Source of the DNA: Malaya genurostris
Taxonomy: Eukaryota; Arthropoda; Insecta; Diptera; Culicidae
Direction: 5' to 3'
NCBI RefSeq assembly: GCF_030247185.1
Contig: NC_080572.1
Location: 182,680,866-182,744,865, forward strand
Length of the DNA: 64,000 nucleotides
In this document: piece after piece, positions 1 through 11,440 of the stretch
Layout of the letters: each line of letters opens with the position of its first letter
How positions within the stretch are numbered: position 1 is the stretch's first letter
Program-made: the position numbers and the translations under genes
The notes under the pieces: model-generated
Told to the model about the DNA's origin: nothing
Database searches by the model: none
The model's input: only the letters and a program-made list of their open reading frames with translations

Positions 1-1509
1 AGGGTAATCATGAAGAAGATCCGTAGTAAGTTCACTGACAACAAGGAAGTTAAATCAAAATGGATTTCAGGATTATTTTGAGGGTGAGAGAGTGGAGTAG
101 GTGTCCCGAACATGGAAAGTGTAAAGGAAAAGCGATTGGGTTTTACGAAATATTGGTACTTCTTTACGAGTACAGTATATTTCTAGCAACTAAGTGATGT
201 TTACAAATATATTCACAAGAGGGAAGGGGAATAAGTATTCTCAACATTGATCTGAATTGGCGATCATACAATGTGCATTTTATTATGCACATTGAAAAAA
301 CTGTCGACTCAAGGTGATGGAAAAAATACATTTGTATGAGCTGAATCTTTATTCCATAAGTTTTCCTCCCCGATGAACGGCCAAAATGGTTAAAGCCTTG
401 GTAAAATAAATTATACAAAAACTTTATTCCTTAGTACAAATGTAGTTATGATGTTCAACAGCCTTTCGTTATAAAATAATCATAATCAGATGGAAAATTA
501 TGAGCAATTAATGATGTAATAAAATTTTTTATACAAAAGGAGGGAGTACCAAGTGTTCATAGCCATGGAAGCCAAAGGTATTGTAGATCGAATGTGACGA
601 GAAAGTACGGAAGCACGTTACAAGCACGTATACATATGAAACTCGGAGATTAATAAGAAGATATGAATAGAGATTGTGAGATCTGAGATGGGACACTGAT
701 CATTTGCAGTCTGAACATGAACGGAGTATTATTCAATCGGGTTTCCGTCTAAGTTATGTTTCACTACAATCAGAGTATTTCACTAAGCAGGACAACTTCG
801 GCCTTGCCTTCACGAAACATTTCCGAGCAACGCCGGGTAATTCAGCTCGTCTTATATAAATTAGGAATTATTCTTAAGCACTCAAACTTTACCCTGGAGT
901 AGTTGCAAATTTATCAGGTGAAAACGATATAACATGGAATTTCATCCGAACTCGCATGGCACAAGATCAGAGCATACCAGTTAAAGCTTCAAATCGTTTT
1001 ATGGCACTTTTTGTCTTGCTGTCTAGCAACAACCTAAGTCTGGCATGCTACGTGTAGGACTGAAACGTTAGCTATGATTTCGCTTCTATTTATAGATTCG
1101 CGTGCTTCCATCAGCTTGGCTTTTGAATCGACCAATCAGATCGATGCTTTCCCTTTGATATATCGCTTACTCCTTCAAAAGCGTCGTCTATGGCAGGGAA
1201 ATCCGGTATACAGAGATTTTTAACAGACAAAATAGGACACTGCTAGCTATCAATCAACATTTCAATGATATATAATTGAAAATGGCTATGGCTATGAACA
1301 TTCAAATCAATACGTAGAAATGTTTCCAATCAATTCGTGAAATAATATTACTGATTGAAACTAAACTGAATGAGCTGTAAGTGTTCAAACCTGACCACAT
1401 TTCTACTTACATGTACCCTAGAATTTATAATTTGCACCCCTATATAGAAAACAAAGATGTGTTCCACATCAATACATTTGCTTGACGAAATATTTAAATA
1501 AAAACGTGC
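1..1509. other. No gene recognised
   Basis: AT-rich sequence with only short, unconvincing open frames. I see no transposon protein homology, TIR, tRNA or promoter that I could support. It is probably intergenic or deep intronic DNA. Confidence 0.5.
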
Positions 1510-2460
1510 TTAATCCACCTAGCAGTGAGATGATACCTTTTTTATCAATCCGCATGTGTTTTTTGCATGAATATTTTTCGGTGTTTTAGTTTTCATTAAA
1601 TTATTCTAATGTCAGTATTTTTAAGTGGCAATTTGAGATTTTAATCACTCATTACTCTGTAATGTCGAAACGATGACGGATAAATTGCAATAGTTTTTAG
1701 TCCAACTTTGAAGCTTTTCGGGATTGTCATCGGCTATATCGCTTTGAATTTCAAAAATTCATCATCCTACAATTCGAGAATCGGAAGTCAGAATTGGATA
1801 AAATTGGATTTATTTTAATTTGAACTTTTGTTTCTGAAATTCGATTAGGCTTTTTTTTAGAAAACGACTGAGCTTTGAGAAACGATTTGATACTGGAACC
1901 GGAATTCTAAAATCGGTATGGCCGAAGTCAGATAAATTCACCTGAGAAGCTGTATAGTTTACATTTGTTTCAAAATGTTTGAGAATCAATGTAGACATCT
2001 TTGAGGAATCGTAGTGCTAAATAAATTTTTGGGTGCCTTACGAAACGAAAACTGAATACAACCAAAAATGAAATAAGTTTATTTGGTTATCGAGTATCCA
2101 AATCTGCTAACCCGATAAACCTGATTAATTTATGTGAAATAGACATTTTGATACTAATCACCCTGTATCTCCAAAACCGGAAGTTGGATTTGACTGAAAA
2201 ACAAGATGTTTTATAGAATCTTAAAAATTTTCATTTGAGTCTTAGATGATTCTTAGATTTCATTTGATTCTTGGATCGGTTCAGCCAACTACGAGAAAAA
2301 TGAGTTACACAGTTTTAATTTCGTTTCATCCTGTAGTTCCGGAACCAGGGGTCGGAACCAAACATAACTCAGGAACCTTGTTTGGGGGTATATCACTTTT
2401 CATTTGAATCTGAGTTTGTAGTCATTCGTCATCTAACACTAGATGTGGATAGACGAATAA
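1510..2460 (+). repeat. Dispersed repeat family X, degenerate copy
   Basis: The left end carries the family start motif (TTAATCCACCTAG followed by ATGATACCTTT). From about 2155 to 2440 there are two modules of the form 'CCTGTA..CCGGAA...GTCGGA...TTTCATTTGA...' that recur throughout the window. Similar modules lie at 12857-16900, 22472-24495, 27460-27890 and, inverted, at 37750-38462. No protein-coding potential is visible. The downstream Jockey element seems to have inserted at or near its right side. Confidence 0.6.
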
Positions 2461-2523
2461 CCTACTACGACTAATTTCGATTTTGTTTTATTTTTTATTC
2501 GCAGTTGTCTACCTACCCAAGCT

Positions 2524-3680
2524 ATGGGTAAAAACCGCCATAGATCCGAGAAGGATCCAAAGGATGCTAAGCGTCTGAAGCCAAGTGATGTACAGGTAAA
2601 CGACCGTTTGCTGAGTAAAAACCAATATGCTGATCTGCCAGTAGATGTCGAAGAGGAACTGCAGAAGAAGGAAAAAATGCCGCCTTTCTACCTGAAGGGC
2701 TTCCCACCAACTCTACGCTCGGATTTCAACACACTGATCAGCAAAGGACTACAGGTAACAATCCGTTTATGTACTGAAGGCTACAAAATAACTGTTCCGG
2801 CTTTGAACCACTACAAAGGAGTGGAATGTTATCTGAAGCAGACAAAAGCGGAATACTTCACACACGATATTGCCGCCAACAAACCTATGAAGGTTGTACT
2901 TCGAGGACTACCCGACATGATGGAAGCCGAACTAAAGCAGGCACTGTCGGAGGCTGGACTGAAGCCTTTGATGGTATTTAAAATGAAGCGACATAATACG
3001 GACAAAAAGTTTAGAGATCAACTGTACCTGATTCATCTGGAGAAGGGCTCCTTCACCATGAGTCAACTGAAAACGATTAAATCGTTATTTACATAATCAT
3101 CGAATGGCAAAAGTATAAACCGGTACATCGGGATGTCACACAATGCACGAACTGTTTGAACTACGGCCATGGAGCGAGGAATTGCCACATGAAAAGTCGG
3201 TGCGGGAAATGTGCCGAACCACACAATACCAACGATTGCCTACTAGATGATATCGCTGTAAAATGTGTGAACTGTGATGGCAACCATCCATCTATTAGCA
3301 AATCGTGTCCCAAACGTGCTGAGTTCACAAAAATTCGACACCAGGCGTCCCGCAAACAATCAACGCGCAAGAATGTTCCACAGAAGGATGAAGTTAATTT
3401 CCCACGGCTCCCACCGAAGAGGGATATTCCGAATTTGCCGCCACTTCCTCGCAGCAATCCAAAAGATTCAGCCGCTGGATCACAAAAAGAATCGTCCTCA
3501 AAAATCCCTCCTGGATGGGGCAATAATCAACCACAAGCAAAGGATGACTCTGGTGATTTATTCTCTGCTGAACAACTGATCGTCATTTTTGAAACAATGA
3601 CAACAAAACTACGAAACTGCAGAACGCGGTTGGATCAAATCAACGCCTTAGGCAAATTCATCATCGAATATGCAATATAA
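2524..3680 (+). pseudogene. Jockey ORF1 (gag-like RNA-binding protein), frameshifted
   Basis: ORF1 proteins of Jockey LINEs coat the element RNA and take part in ribonucleoprotein assembly. The first frame runs 2524-3096 (190 codons, basic N terminus starting MGKNRHRSEK). It is closed by a TAA at 3094-3096. The coding sense continues in another frame from about 3093 to 3680, where CCHC zinc knuckles are visible (CTNCLNYGHGARNC, then CGKCAEPHNTNDC and CVNCDGNHPSISKSC). A single-base indel near 3090 explains the break. The C-terminal half is proline-rich and ends overlapping the ORF2 start at 3670. Clade assignment rests on layout and on ORF2. Confidence 0.85.
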
Positions 3681-5949
3681 TGAGTTGGTTATAGTAAATT
3701 GGAATGCTTGCTCACTCAGGAGAAAAACTGCTGAATTGTCCGACTTTCTTCAAGAGAAGAATGCCGATATTGCTATTTTAACTGAAACTCATCTTAAACC
3801 TGAAATTTCTATTTTTATTTCCAATTACAGGATTCACAGGCTCGACAGGACAACTACCAGAGGAGGGGGAGTTGCCATTGCCATTAAACGATCCATTCAG
3901 CACAGGCTTCTGTCAGCCTTTAAATTGCAACTCATAGAAGCCATCGGAATTGAGATTACAACGACGATGGGACCCATCATCATCATTGCAGCGTACTGCC
4001 CCAAACAAACCAATCTTCGAGATGGTACGTGTGCATCATTGAAGCGAGATCTGGCTATGCTCACTCGACGACAGAACAAATTCATCATTGCTGGGGACCT
4101 GAACGCACGGCATGAGCTGTGGGGAAACAGAAGACAGAATCGAAACGGATTCGTACTTTCCGAAGATTACGAAGCTGGACAATACAACATCTTCGCTCCG
4201 AATCAACCAACGCGACTTTCCAAATCGAGAGTTCATTCCATTTTGGATATATTCATCAGCAACATCGCGATAGACAGTTCTCCGGTTGTCTTCTACGAGC
4301 TCTCTTCTGACCACTTTCCAGTAATATTGACGTTGGGATCTTCACCAGAAACGGTGCCTATTCAACCTTGGAGGAACTATTATCGCACCGATTGGGTCCA
4401 ATTTCAACATATCGCCGACCAACTTATTAATATCGATTTACCACTTGATTCCCCGATGGAAATCGATGCAGCCCTATCTTCCTTCCAGCATTCAATCACA
4501 GTCGCTCGTGATAGGACGGTTCCAGCACAACATATGCCAAGTTCCTCTCTTCAAATCAACAGTGTCACCAAGAAACTCATCCGACTACGGAATATCTACC
4601 GGAGGCAGTATCAACGAACTGGCATCCTAGATAGGAAGACTACTTATAACAACTTAACTAGGATAATCCAGGAAAGGATATCTGAGCTTAGCAACAGGAA
4701 CTTCCAGCAAAGGCTTCGAGAAATTCTCCCACATTCAAAACCCTTCTGGTCCTTAACGAAGGTGCTTAAGAAAAAACCGAAGCCTATTCCTCCTCTGATG
4801 TCACCCCAGTACGCAGCTGAAGGAATACCTTTAATCACACCAGTAGAGAAGGCAAATGCGCTAGGCCAGCAGTTTGTGTGTTCTCACAATTTAGGACTTA
4901 ACATTGTTAGTCCATATGAAAGAGCCGTTGCTGATAGCGTAGCTGAGGTTGACCAATCAGACAGCTTGGTTCCTGAGGAAAGTAGAGTCACTGCGAATGA
5001 GCTGATGGCTTTTGTGAAAAAATCCAAAAATATGAAGGCCCCCGGTTTCGACAACACATTCAACATTGAGCTGAAACATTTGAGTATTCGTTCATTTGTC
5101 TTCTTAGTTAAAAATTTTAACAGGTGCTGGGAGCTTGGTTACTTCCCTTCAATGTGGAAGTTAGCTAAAGTTATCCCAGTTTTGAAACCGGGGAAAGATC
5201 CTTCCCTTTCCAAGAGCTATCGGCCCATCAGCTTACTCTCTGCCCTATCCAAGCTGTTTGAAAAGTCAATACAAAGGCGAATTCTTGCTTTCGCAGATGA
5301 ACAGGATATATTTCTGGAAGAACAGTTTGGGTTCCGAAAAGGAAGATCCACCATCCACCAACTCACAAGGGTTAACAACGTTATCCAGCAAAACAAATCA
5401 GTGTCCAAAACGACTGCCATGGCAATATTGGATATTGAAAAGGCATTCGATAATGTGTGGCACGATGGACTGGTGTTCAAACTGCATCGGTATAATTTTC
5501 CCATGTATCTTATTAAAATTATCAAAAATTATCTTGCAGATAGAGCATTCCAGGTTTCTCTGAATAATGCACTTTCAGAAAGATTTACTATTCCTGCTGG
5601 TATACCCCAGGGAAGTATCCTAGGTCCCATTCTATACAACATTTTCACATCAGACATCCCACCTCTTCCAGGTGGTGGTGTTCTGTCACAATTTGCTGAT
5701 GATACTGCCATTCTTTACAAAGGTCGTGTCATTAATGCTCTGAAGAATAAACTACAGACAGGTCTGGACGCTTTAACGGAATATTTTACAAACTGGAAAA
5801 TTGTGATCAATGCAGCAAAAACTCAGGTCATCTTGTTTCCACATTCAAGATCTCCAAAACTTGTTCCATCAGACGAATGCCGAATACGATTCGGTGATGA
5901 GGTCATCCAATGGTCCGACGAAGTTATCTATCTAGGACTCACCTTATAA
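3670..5949 (+). CDS. Jockey-clade ORF2: endonuclease-reverse transcriptase, C-terminally truncated
   Basis: Open for 759 codons from an ATG that overlaps the ORF1 stop. The N-terminal apurinic-type endonuclease starts with IVNWNACSLRRK and has LTETHL, GDLNARHELWG (about residue 143) and SSDHFPV (about 214), so its catalytic Asp, Asn and His motifs look present. The reverse transcriptase follows: KAPGFDN, YRPISLLSALSKLFEKS, LDIEKAFDNVWH, AGIPQGSILGPILYN and the catalytic FADD at about residue 676. The frame ends abruptly after VIYLGLTL. The thumb and C-terminal region are missing compared with the usual Jockey length of about 900 residues. The preserved frame suggests fairly recent loss, but the truncated protein is probably not competent for retrotransposition. 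Confidence 0.88.
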   Translation: MQYNELVIVNWNACSLRRKTAELSDFLQEKNADIAILTETHLKPEISIFISNYRIHRLDRTTTRGGGVAIAIKRSIQHRLLSAFKLQLIEAIGIEITTTMGPIIIIAAYCPKQTNLRDGTCASLKRDLAMLTRRQNKFIIAGDLNARHELWGNRRQNRNGFVLSEDYEAGQYNIFAPNQPTRLSKSRVHSILDIFISNIAIDSSPVVFYELSSDHFPVILTLGSSPETVPIQPWRNYYRTDWVQFQHIADQLINIDLPLDSPMEIDAALSSFQHSITVARDRTVPAQHMPSSSLQINSVTKKLIRLRNIYRRQYQRTGILDRKTTYNNLTRIIQERISELSNRNFQQRLREILPHSKPFWSLTKVLKKKPKPIPPLMSPQYAAEGIPLITPVEKANALGQQFVCSHNLGLNIVSPYERAVADSVAEVDQSDSLVPEESRVTANELMAFVKKSKNMKAPGFDNTFNIELKHLSIRSFVFLVKNFNRCWELGYFPSMWKLAKVIPVLKPGKDPSLSKSYRPISLLSALSKLFEKSIQRRILAFADEQDIFLEEQFGFRKGRSTIHQLTRVNNVIQQNKSVSKTTAMAILDIEKAFDNVWHDGLVFKLHRYNFPMYLIKIIKNYLADRAFQVSLNNALSERFTIPAGIPQGSILGPILYNIFTSDIPPLPGGGVLSQFADDTAILYKGRVINALKNKLQTGLDALTEYFTNWKIVINAAKTQVILFPHSRSPKLVPSDECRIRFGDEVIQWSDEVIYLGLTL

Positions 5950-5950
5950 T

Positions 5951-6790
<840 letters not shown>

Positions 6791-7520
6791 TCTATACTTA
6801 TTTTTTATATTTATAAAAAAAGGTACAAAATGTTTTCATCTAATTTTGACAGTGACGGACCGTCATATCGTACTTAACTCTCTCTTTAAACTCAAGATCA
6901 ATCATCAATCAATGCATTCGAAGTGGCAACCCTAGTCTAATCGTTCATAATAATACTTCTTGCTTTGGTGCGTTACTGACGGGAAATTCTTCCGCACAGA
7001 TTTTGGGCACCGTGTTCCGAACACCTGTTTACAGTCCTTTAGTTAAATAAATGAAACGATTCAATCATCGCTGACCTTTACATTATCGAGAAATCCAAAA
7101 CGTATATTCATTTTCCATGCGATCCGAACTCAGCAAAAACTTGTCCACCGAATAGTCCTAGATCATCAACTGGAGCGTAGGTTTTGCCAATCTGCACATC
7201 AAAAAAAAAAATTTTTACGGACACTTCTGCCGCAACTTTTACGAGGCAAGAAATCTCAGCGATAAGCCACCGTTCGGTTGAATCAAGTTTTCCAAGACCC
7301 TAGGCACACCACATGCGAAACCAAGCGCCATGCGAAAAATGTGCTTGACCGAAAACTTGTCGAATGGATCATTCTCCCGCAGTTGATCCGAACCGCGTGA
7401 CAGTCCGCGTATCTCTTCTTAGTACACAACTTCACAACCGCGAACCTGAGCCAGCCCAGCAGCAGCAACCTCATCAGCAGCAGCAGCAGAAGCAACAGCA
7501 GCCCGCGTGCTGCCCGGTGA
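6791..7520. other. Upstream flank of the candidate host promoter; no gene seen
   Basis: No transposon signature is visible. A CAG/CAA-rich stretch lies at about 7454-7505 (alternating AGC and AAC), just upstream of the TATA box. This may be host gene 5' flanking DNA. No ORF worth calling. Confidence 0.4.
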
Positions 7521-7528
7521 CACAAGAG

Positions 7529-7594
7529 TATAAATAAGTCTTCGAAATCAGCATCGTATTTCAGTTCGCTGCTAATTTTTCCGCGAATCGGTTC
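7529..7594 (+). promoter_or_regulatory. Candidate core promoter: TATA box, initiator and DPE
   Basis: TATAAATA lies at 7529-7536. A TCAGTT arthropod initiator lies at 7561-7566, placing the start A at 7563, about 34 bp downstream of the first T of the TATA box, slightly longer than typical. GGTTC at 7590-7594 matches the downstream promoter element RGWYV at exactly +28 to +32. Known arthropod core promoters use these motifs at these positions. Three motifs in register in sequence free of recognisable transposon content make a real promoter plausible, but there is no transcript evidence. Confidence 0.5.
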
Positions 7595-7918
7595 GTTCTT
7601 GTTTCTTCAAGTTTTGGGGGTAGCGCGTTTACGTTTCTGGACGAATATTTCGCGTGGTGGGTCTTTCGATGCCACAGCTGGCGACAAACGGAGTGGCAAC
7701 ACGAGGGGAGAGAGTGAGAGGACGAAATAAGACGTGACATCACTGAAAGGATTATGTGAACTTGGGCAAAGCTGCCAACCAATGGAGTGAAGATCGATTG
7801 TGATTGAAACAGGATTATATTGTGATTACGATTCTCCGGGCATTTCGTATAACTGCTTTGTGTTCTTTGTTGTTGGTTTTTTATTTGACAAGATTTAAAT
7901 TCGGTGCCTGAGAAAATG
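7563..7918 (+). other. Candidate first exon of a host gene (5' UTR plus initiator ATG)
   Basis: If transcription starts at 7563, the exon would end at 7918 with GAGAAAATG directly followed by GTGAGT (7919-7924), a near-consensus splice donor. Read without splicing, the frame from that ATG closes after eight codons, which fits an exon carrying only the start codon. Genes of the calmodulin and troponin C type are known to have an intron right after the ATG, but nothing here identifies the gene. Three upstream ATGs are present; the longest (from about 7668) encodes a 22-residue uORF. No downstream coding exon was recognised in the window, so the assignment is tentative. Confidence 0.4.
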
Positions 7919-8929
7919 GTGAGTGATAATGCTTTAAGGTGATATGATTTATTCTGGTCCGCCGATTCTGGTCACGTCGGCGGCAATCTGTTTGAATGGA
8001 TCAGTGGGCCAAGTTCGGGAATACTAATTCCCGGAGCGGATTGTGTGCGGTGCGGTATCTTTCGGTATCAGCACGATTGACGCCGAAGCAATTCTATCTG
8101 ACCGGTTCAGAGTTGGGCAATCAACGTGGCGAGTGAGTGTGCGAGTACGAATTTTGCTTGATCTGTGAATCTGGACATGAGCAAATCCCGTCCGCGGTGA
8201 AGGTGATGGATTCTGACTCTAGAACAGGATGTGCTCGAGAGTGAAACGGAAAAACTGTCGCCATAAATATGCGTGATTTATAAAGATGGACTCGGTATGC
8301 TATTGGCTACGGATGGCTGTGAGTCTCGAGGAAGAACAGTTGGTTGGATTCTGTGATTCACGCATTTGATTGAATCCGGGCACTAGAAGCGTTAATGGCG
8401 GGCACTTTAAAATAGGCATATGATGTAAGAAAGGTGGTCGTTGATCGACGCGATAAAGTGTCGCGATTTGATTAAAAACTCACTTTATAGTCAATTCCAT
8501 TACCGTTTATAGTTCCGGAACTTGTAAGTAGATAGATCTGTAGGTATACTTGCAATCCCAATAGTTTTCTGCTTTTAATTACTGGTGTTCTGACCTAGTG
8601 CTAATTTAAATTTTACAAATCATTACAATCAAAATTTATGTGCGGAGGTCAAAAAACAAACCAAACAAAATCATATTCTCGTTAATTTTATGGGTATTTC
8701 TTCCAATCGTCGGCTCGCTGGGCTCGCAAGCAGTTTATAATAAGCTCAAGTCCCGACTAGGAAGGTATTTTCGTGTCGGTTGAATCGTAGCACCGGTCAT
8801 ACAATTGTCACGTATGCAGAAACAGAAGATCAAGTTCTGCATCGAATTCTCCTATCATCGATGACAATCTTCAACTGCTCATTCGGTTGAAGAATGTTCA
8901 TTGACGACAATATCAACGCTTTCGTGATC
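7919..8929 (+). other. Putative 5' part of a long first intron; no gene seen
   Basis: Starts with the GTGAGT donor. No ORF of note. From about 8690 to 8935 the sequence may be part of a tRNA-derived SINE: GCTCAAGTCCCGACTAGGAA resembles a degraded B box and its 3' context. This is a weak call. Confidence 0.3.
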
Positions 8930-8937
8930 CTGCTATG

Positions 8938-9558
8938 AAAAACATAGTTAAGGATTTTCAAAAAAGAAATTAAACATAGATTTACTCTTTTGCGAAATGA
9001 AAATTTCGCTAAAGAAATTGAACAAATTAAACCATATTCTAAACCTTTCTGGAAACTTTCTAAGGTTCTTAAGAAACCTCAGCAACCAATTCCTGCTCTG
9101 AAGGAAGGAAATCAAATACTTCTTACAAATGGCGAAAAAGCTCAAAAACTTGCTCAGCAGTTCGAGAGTGTACACAATTTTAATTTGAACGTTGTGAATC
9201 CTATTGAAAATGAAGTCTCACTGAAATATGATCAAATTTCAAACCAAGTGTTATTACAAGATGATATTATTGAGACGAATTCTGATGAAATTAGGTCAAT
9301 CATTAGGAAACTTAAAAACATGAAAGCTCCTGGCAATGATGGAATTTTTAATATTCTTATTCAAAATCTTCCCGAGGTTGCCTTGAGACTCCTGGTTGAA
9401 ATTTTCAACGAGTGTTTTTCTTTAGCTTACTTTCCAAAAAGATGGAAAAACGCTAAAGTAATTCCTATCCTCAAACCTGATAAAAACCCAGCAGAAACAT
9501 CAAGTTATCGACCAATTAGCTTACTTTCTTCTATCAGTGAACTTTTTGAAAAAAATAT
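8938..9558 (+). pseudogene. Jockey copy B ORF2, left half (linker and RT start)
   Basis: Homologous to copy A from its PHSKPFWSLTKVLKKKPKP block onward: here PYSKPFWKLSKVLKKPQQP, KNMKAPGNDGIFN and SSYRPISLLSSISELFEKN. An extra A in the run near 8961-8965 shifts the frame at the very start. There is no endonuclease domain, consistent with 5' truncation during integration. The open frame continues by chance into the inserted element, but from about 9559 the residues no longer match Jockey. Confidence 0.85.
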
Positions 9559-9589
9559 CTTGTTGAGTGCGCAGTTTCCAAGTTACTCG

Positions 9590-10818
9590 AAATTATTGTC
9601 CTGGATTTTATCAATTGCAGTAACTACATCTCCGAAACTCAGCATGGTTTTATGCCCAATCGTTCAACTTGAACGAATTTACTCTCCTACACATATTTTA
9701 TCATCCGTTCTCTTGAAGCACATCTCCAAGTTGACGCAATTTATACAGATTTCTCCGCAGCCTTCGACAAGATAAATCATCAAATAACAGTAGCTAAGGT
9801 CGATAGGCTTGGATTCAATGGATCCTTACTGAACTGGCTCCATTCATATTTAACTGGCCGCAAAATGTCTGTAAAAATTAGAAACTGCTCGACGACACCC
9901 TTCGCCGTTAGCTCTGGAATATCCCAGGGCAGTCATTTGGGACCATTTATATTTTTACTATACCTCAATGATTTCAATTTTTTGCCTCAATGCTATAAGC
10001 TGTCCTTTGCTGACGATTTCAAGCTATATCACCAGGTTAAATCTCAAGAAGACACAATATTTCTACAATCACAGCTTGATTCATTCGCCAATTGGTGTCA
10101 AATAAACAGAATGGCATTAAACGCCTCAAAATGCTCTTTTATTTCCTTTTCTCGCAAACACTCGTTTATAAAATACGAATACAACATTACGGGAAAAGTG
10201 TTGTAACGCGAAACATTTGTAAAGGACTTAGGAATTATTCTTGATGCCAAGTTAAACTTCAAAAACCACATTGATTATATAATTTCCAAGGCTTCAAAGC
10301 TTCTAGGATTTATTTTTCGTGAAACCGAAAACTTTGTCAATGTACACTGCCTTAAGGCATTATATTGTGCACTAGTCCGTTCGACGCTTGAATATGGCGC
10401 TATTATTTGGTCACCTTACTATCAAATCGACGATGAGCGCGTCGAAGATATCCAGCGAAAATTTGTTCGGTTCACTCTACGCAATCTACCATGGAACGAC
10501 CCTGCAAATCTATCTAGTTACCAAGATCGCTGTAAACTTATAGGCTTGGATCTACTATCTGTTTGTAGGAATGTCTCAAAAGCAGTTTTCATAGCCGATT
10601 TGTTACAATCACGTATCGATTGTCCCGAACTCTTACAATCAATTAATTTCGACATTCATCGTCGTAGTCTGCGTTATCACCCCTTTTTAAGATTACCTCC
10701 CGCCAGAACAAACTATGGATTCAATGAACCATTTACTAGTATGTGTCGTTTATTCGTTAACTTATATAATGTCTTCGATTTTCATGTCTCGAAATGTAAT
10801 CAAACGATTGTTCCTTAG
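9590..10818 (+). pseudogene. CR1-like reverse transcriptase, degenerate
   Basis: Read with frame corrections, the RT blocks are GFMPNRST, YTDFSAAFDKINHQI, YLTGRKMSVKI, SGISQGSHLGPFIFLLYLND and the catalytic SFADD near 10010. They are followed by the typical LINE C-terminal region (LEYGAIIWSPYY). Defects seen are a TGA at about 9669-9671 after PNRST, a stop after the ITGKVL stretch at 10204-10206, and frame changes between blocks. The N-terminal part including any endonuclease is absent. It therefore cannot encode an active enzyme. Confidence 0.8.
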
Positions 10819-10819
10819 T

Positions 10820-11440
10820 CACTTATCATGTTAGTTTTAGAATCAAAGATTGGTACAAATATGAGGAGGTTTTATGCCTGCTGGAGGCAGAAGTTAAAAA
10901 ATTCTCAACTCCAGTGGGCTTTTCCCGGCTCCACATACATGCATACATACATTATCGTATTTTCGTTGAACCCCCACTCCTCTCCACCATTCTCCATTGG
11001 AAACTAACTAGATTCGTCGCCGAAATTAACCCGGTCGTCTCCTCTTTTTTCTCTCTATCTTCCACCATGCATTCTTCGATCACTAATTAGATCTACATGC
11101 TGATTCTAAACCCGTCGTTTTCTCTGCCTTCCACCATCTTTTTGGCCACTAATTAGATCTTCATGCCGATTCTAACATCGTTGCTAGCCCAAGCTCGTCT
11201 ACCAGTAGTCTTACTGCCATGTAAGGCTTGGCTTCATCAACTAGTTATAGGGTTATAGATTTAGTTTTAATTGCTAGTTTCAATTGTTAGTGATAAGTCC
11301 AAATGTATCTGTTGGATCATTGTAATCTGATGATACAAATAATGAGAAGGTTTTATGCCTGCTGGAGAGAGAGATTAACAAATTTCATCTCCATCGGGCT
11401 TTTCCCTTGTTCCATAAATAAAATTAATAAAATAAATAAA
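10820..11440 (+). repeat. 3' UTR of the CR1-like element with internal repeats
   Basis: Two similar segments (about 10850-10925 and 11330-11405) each carry AGGTTTTATGCCTGCTGGAG and CGGGCTTTTCCC-like text. Between them, roughly 70-bp units carry 'CCACCAT ... CACTAATTAGATCT' (near 11080 and 11150). The same motif type occurs in the 3' UTRs of the I-clade elements. This could be one element with an internally duplicated UTR or two tandemly truncated copies. Confidence 0.6.

Larger units (their letters stand above)
2462..5950 (+). mobile_element. Jockey-clade non-LTR retrotransposon, copy A (3'-truncated)
   Basis: A short 5' leader is followed by ORF1 (gag-like with zinc knuckles) and ORF2 (endonuclease plus reverse transcriptase) that overlap by a few bases, the normal Jockey layout. 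The left boundary is approximate, since no target-site duplication could be defined. The element stops in mid-ORF2 at 5949, before the C-terminal part that copy B keeps at 11441-12476, and there is no poly-A tail. LINEs usually lose their 5' ends, so loss of the 3' end points to later deletion or recombination. Confidence 0.85.
9559..11440 (+). mobile_element. CR1-like LINE fragment nested inside Jockey copy B
   Basis: 5'-truncated element containing RT, C-terminal region, a repetitive 3' UTR and an A/T-rich tail of AATAAATAAA type ending near 11440. Both edges abut Jockey ORF2 sequence, so it inserted into copy B. Clade assignment (CR1 or T1/Q type) comes from the DFSAAFDK and SQGSHLGPFIFLLY style of motifs and is an inference; another related clade is possible. 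Confidence 0.75.
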
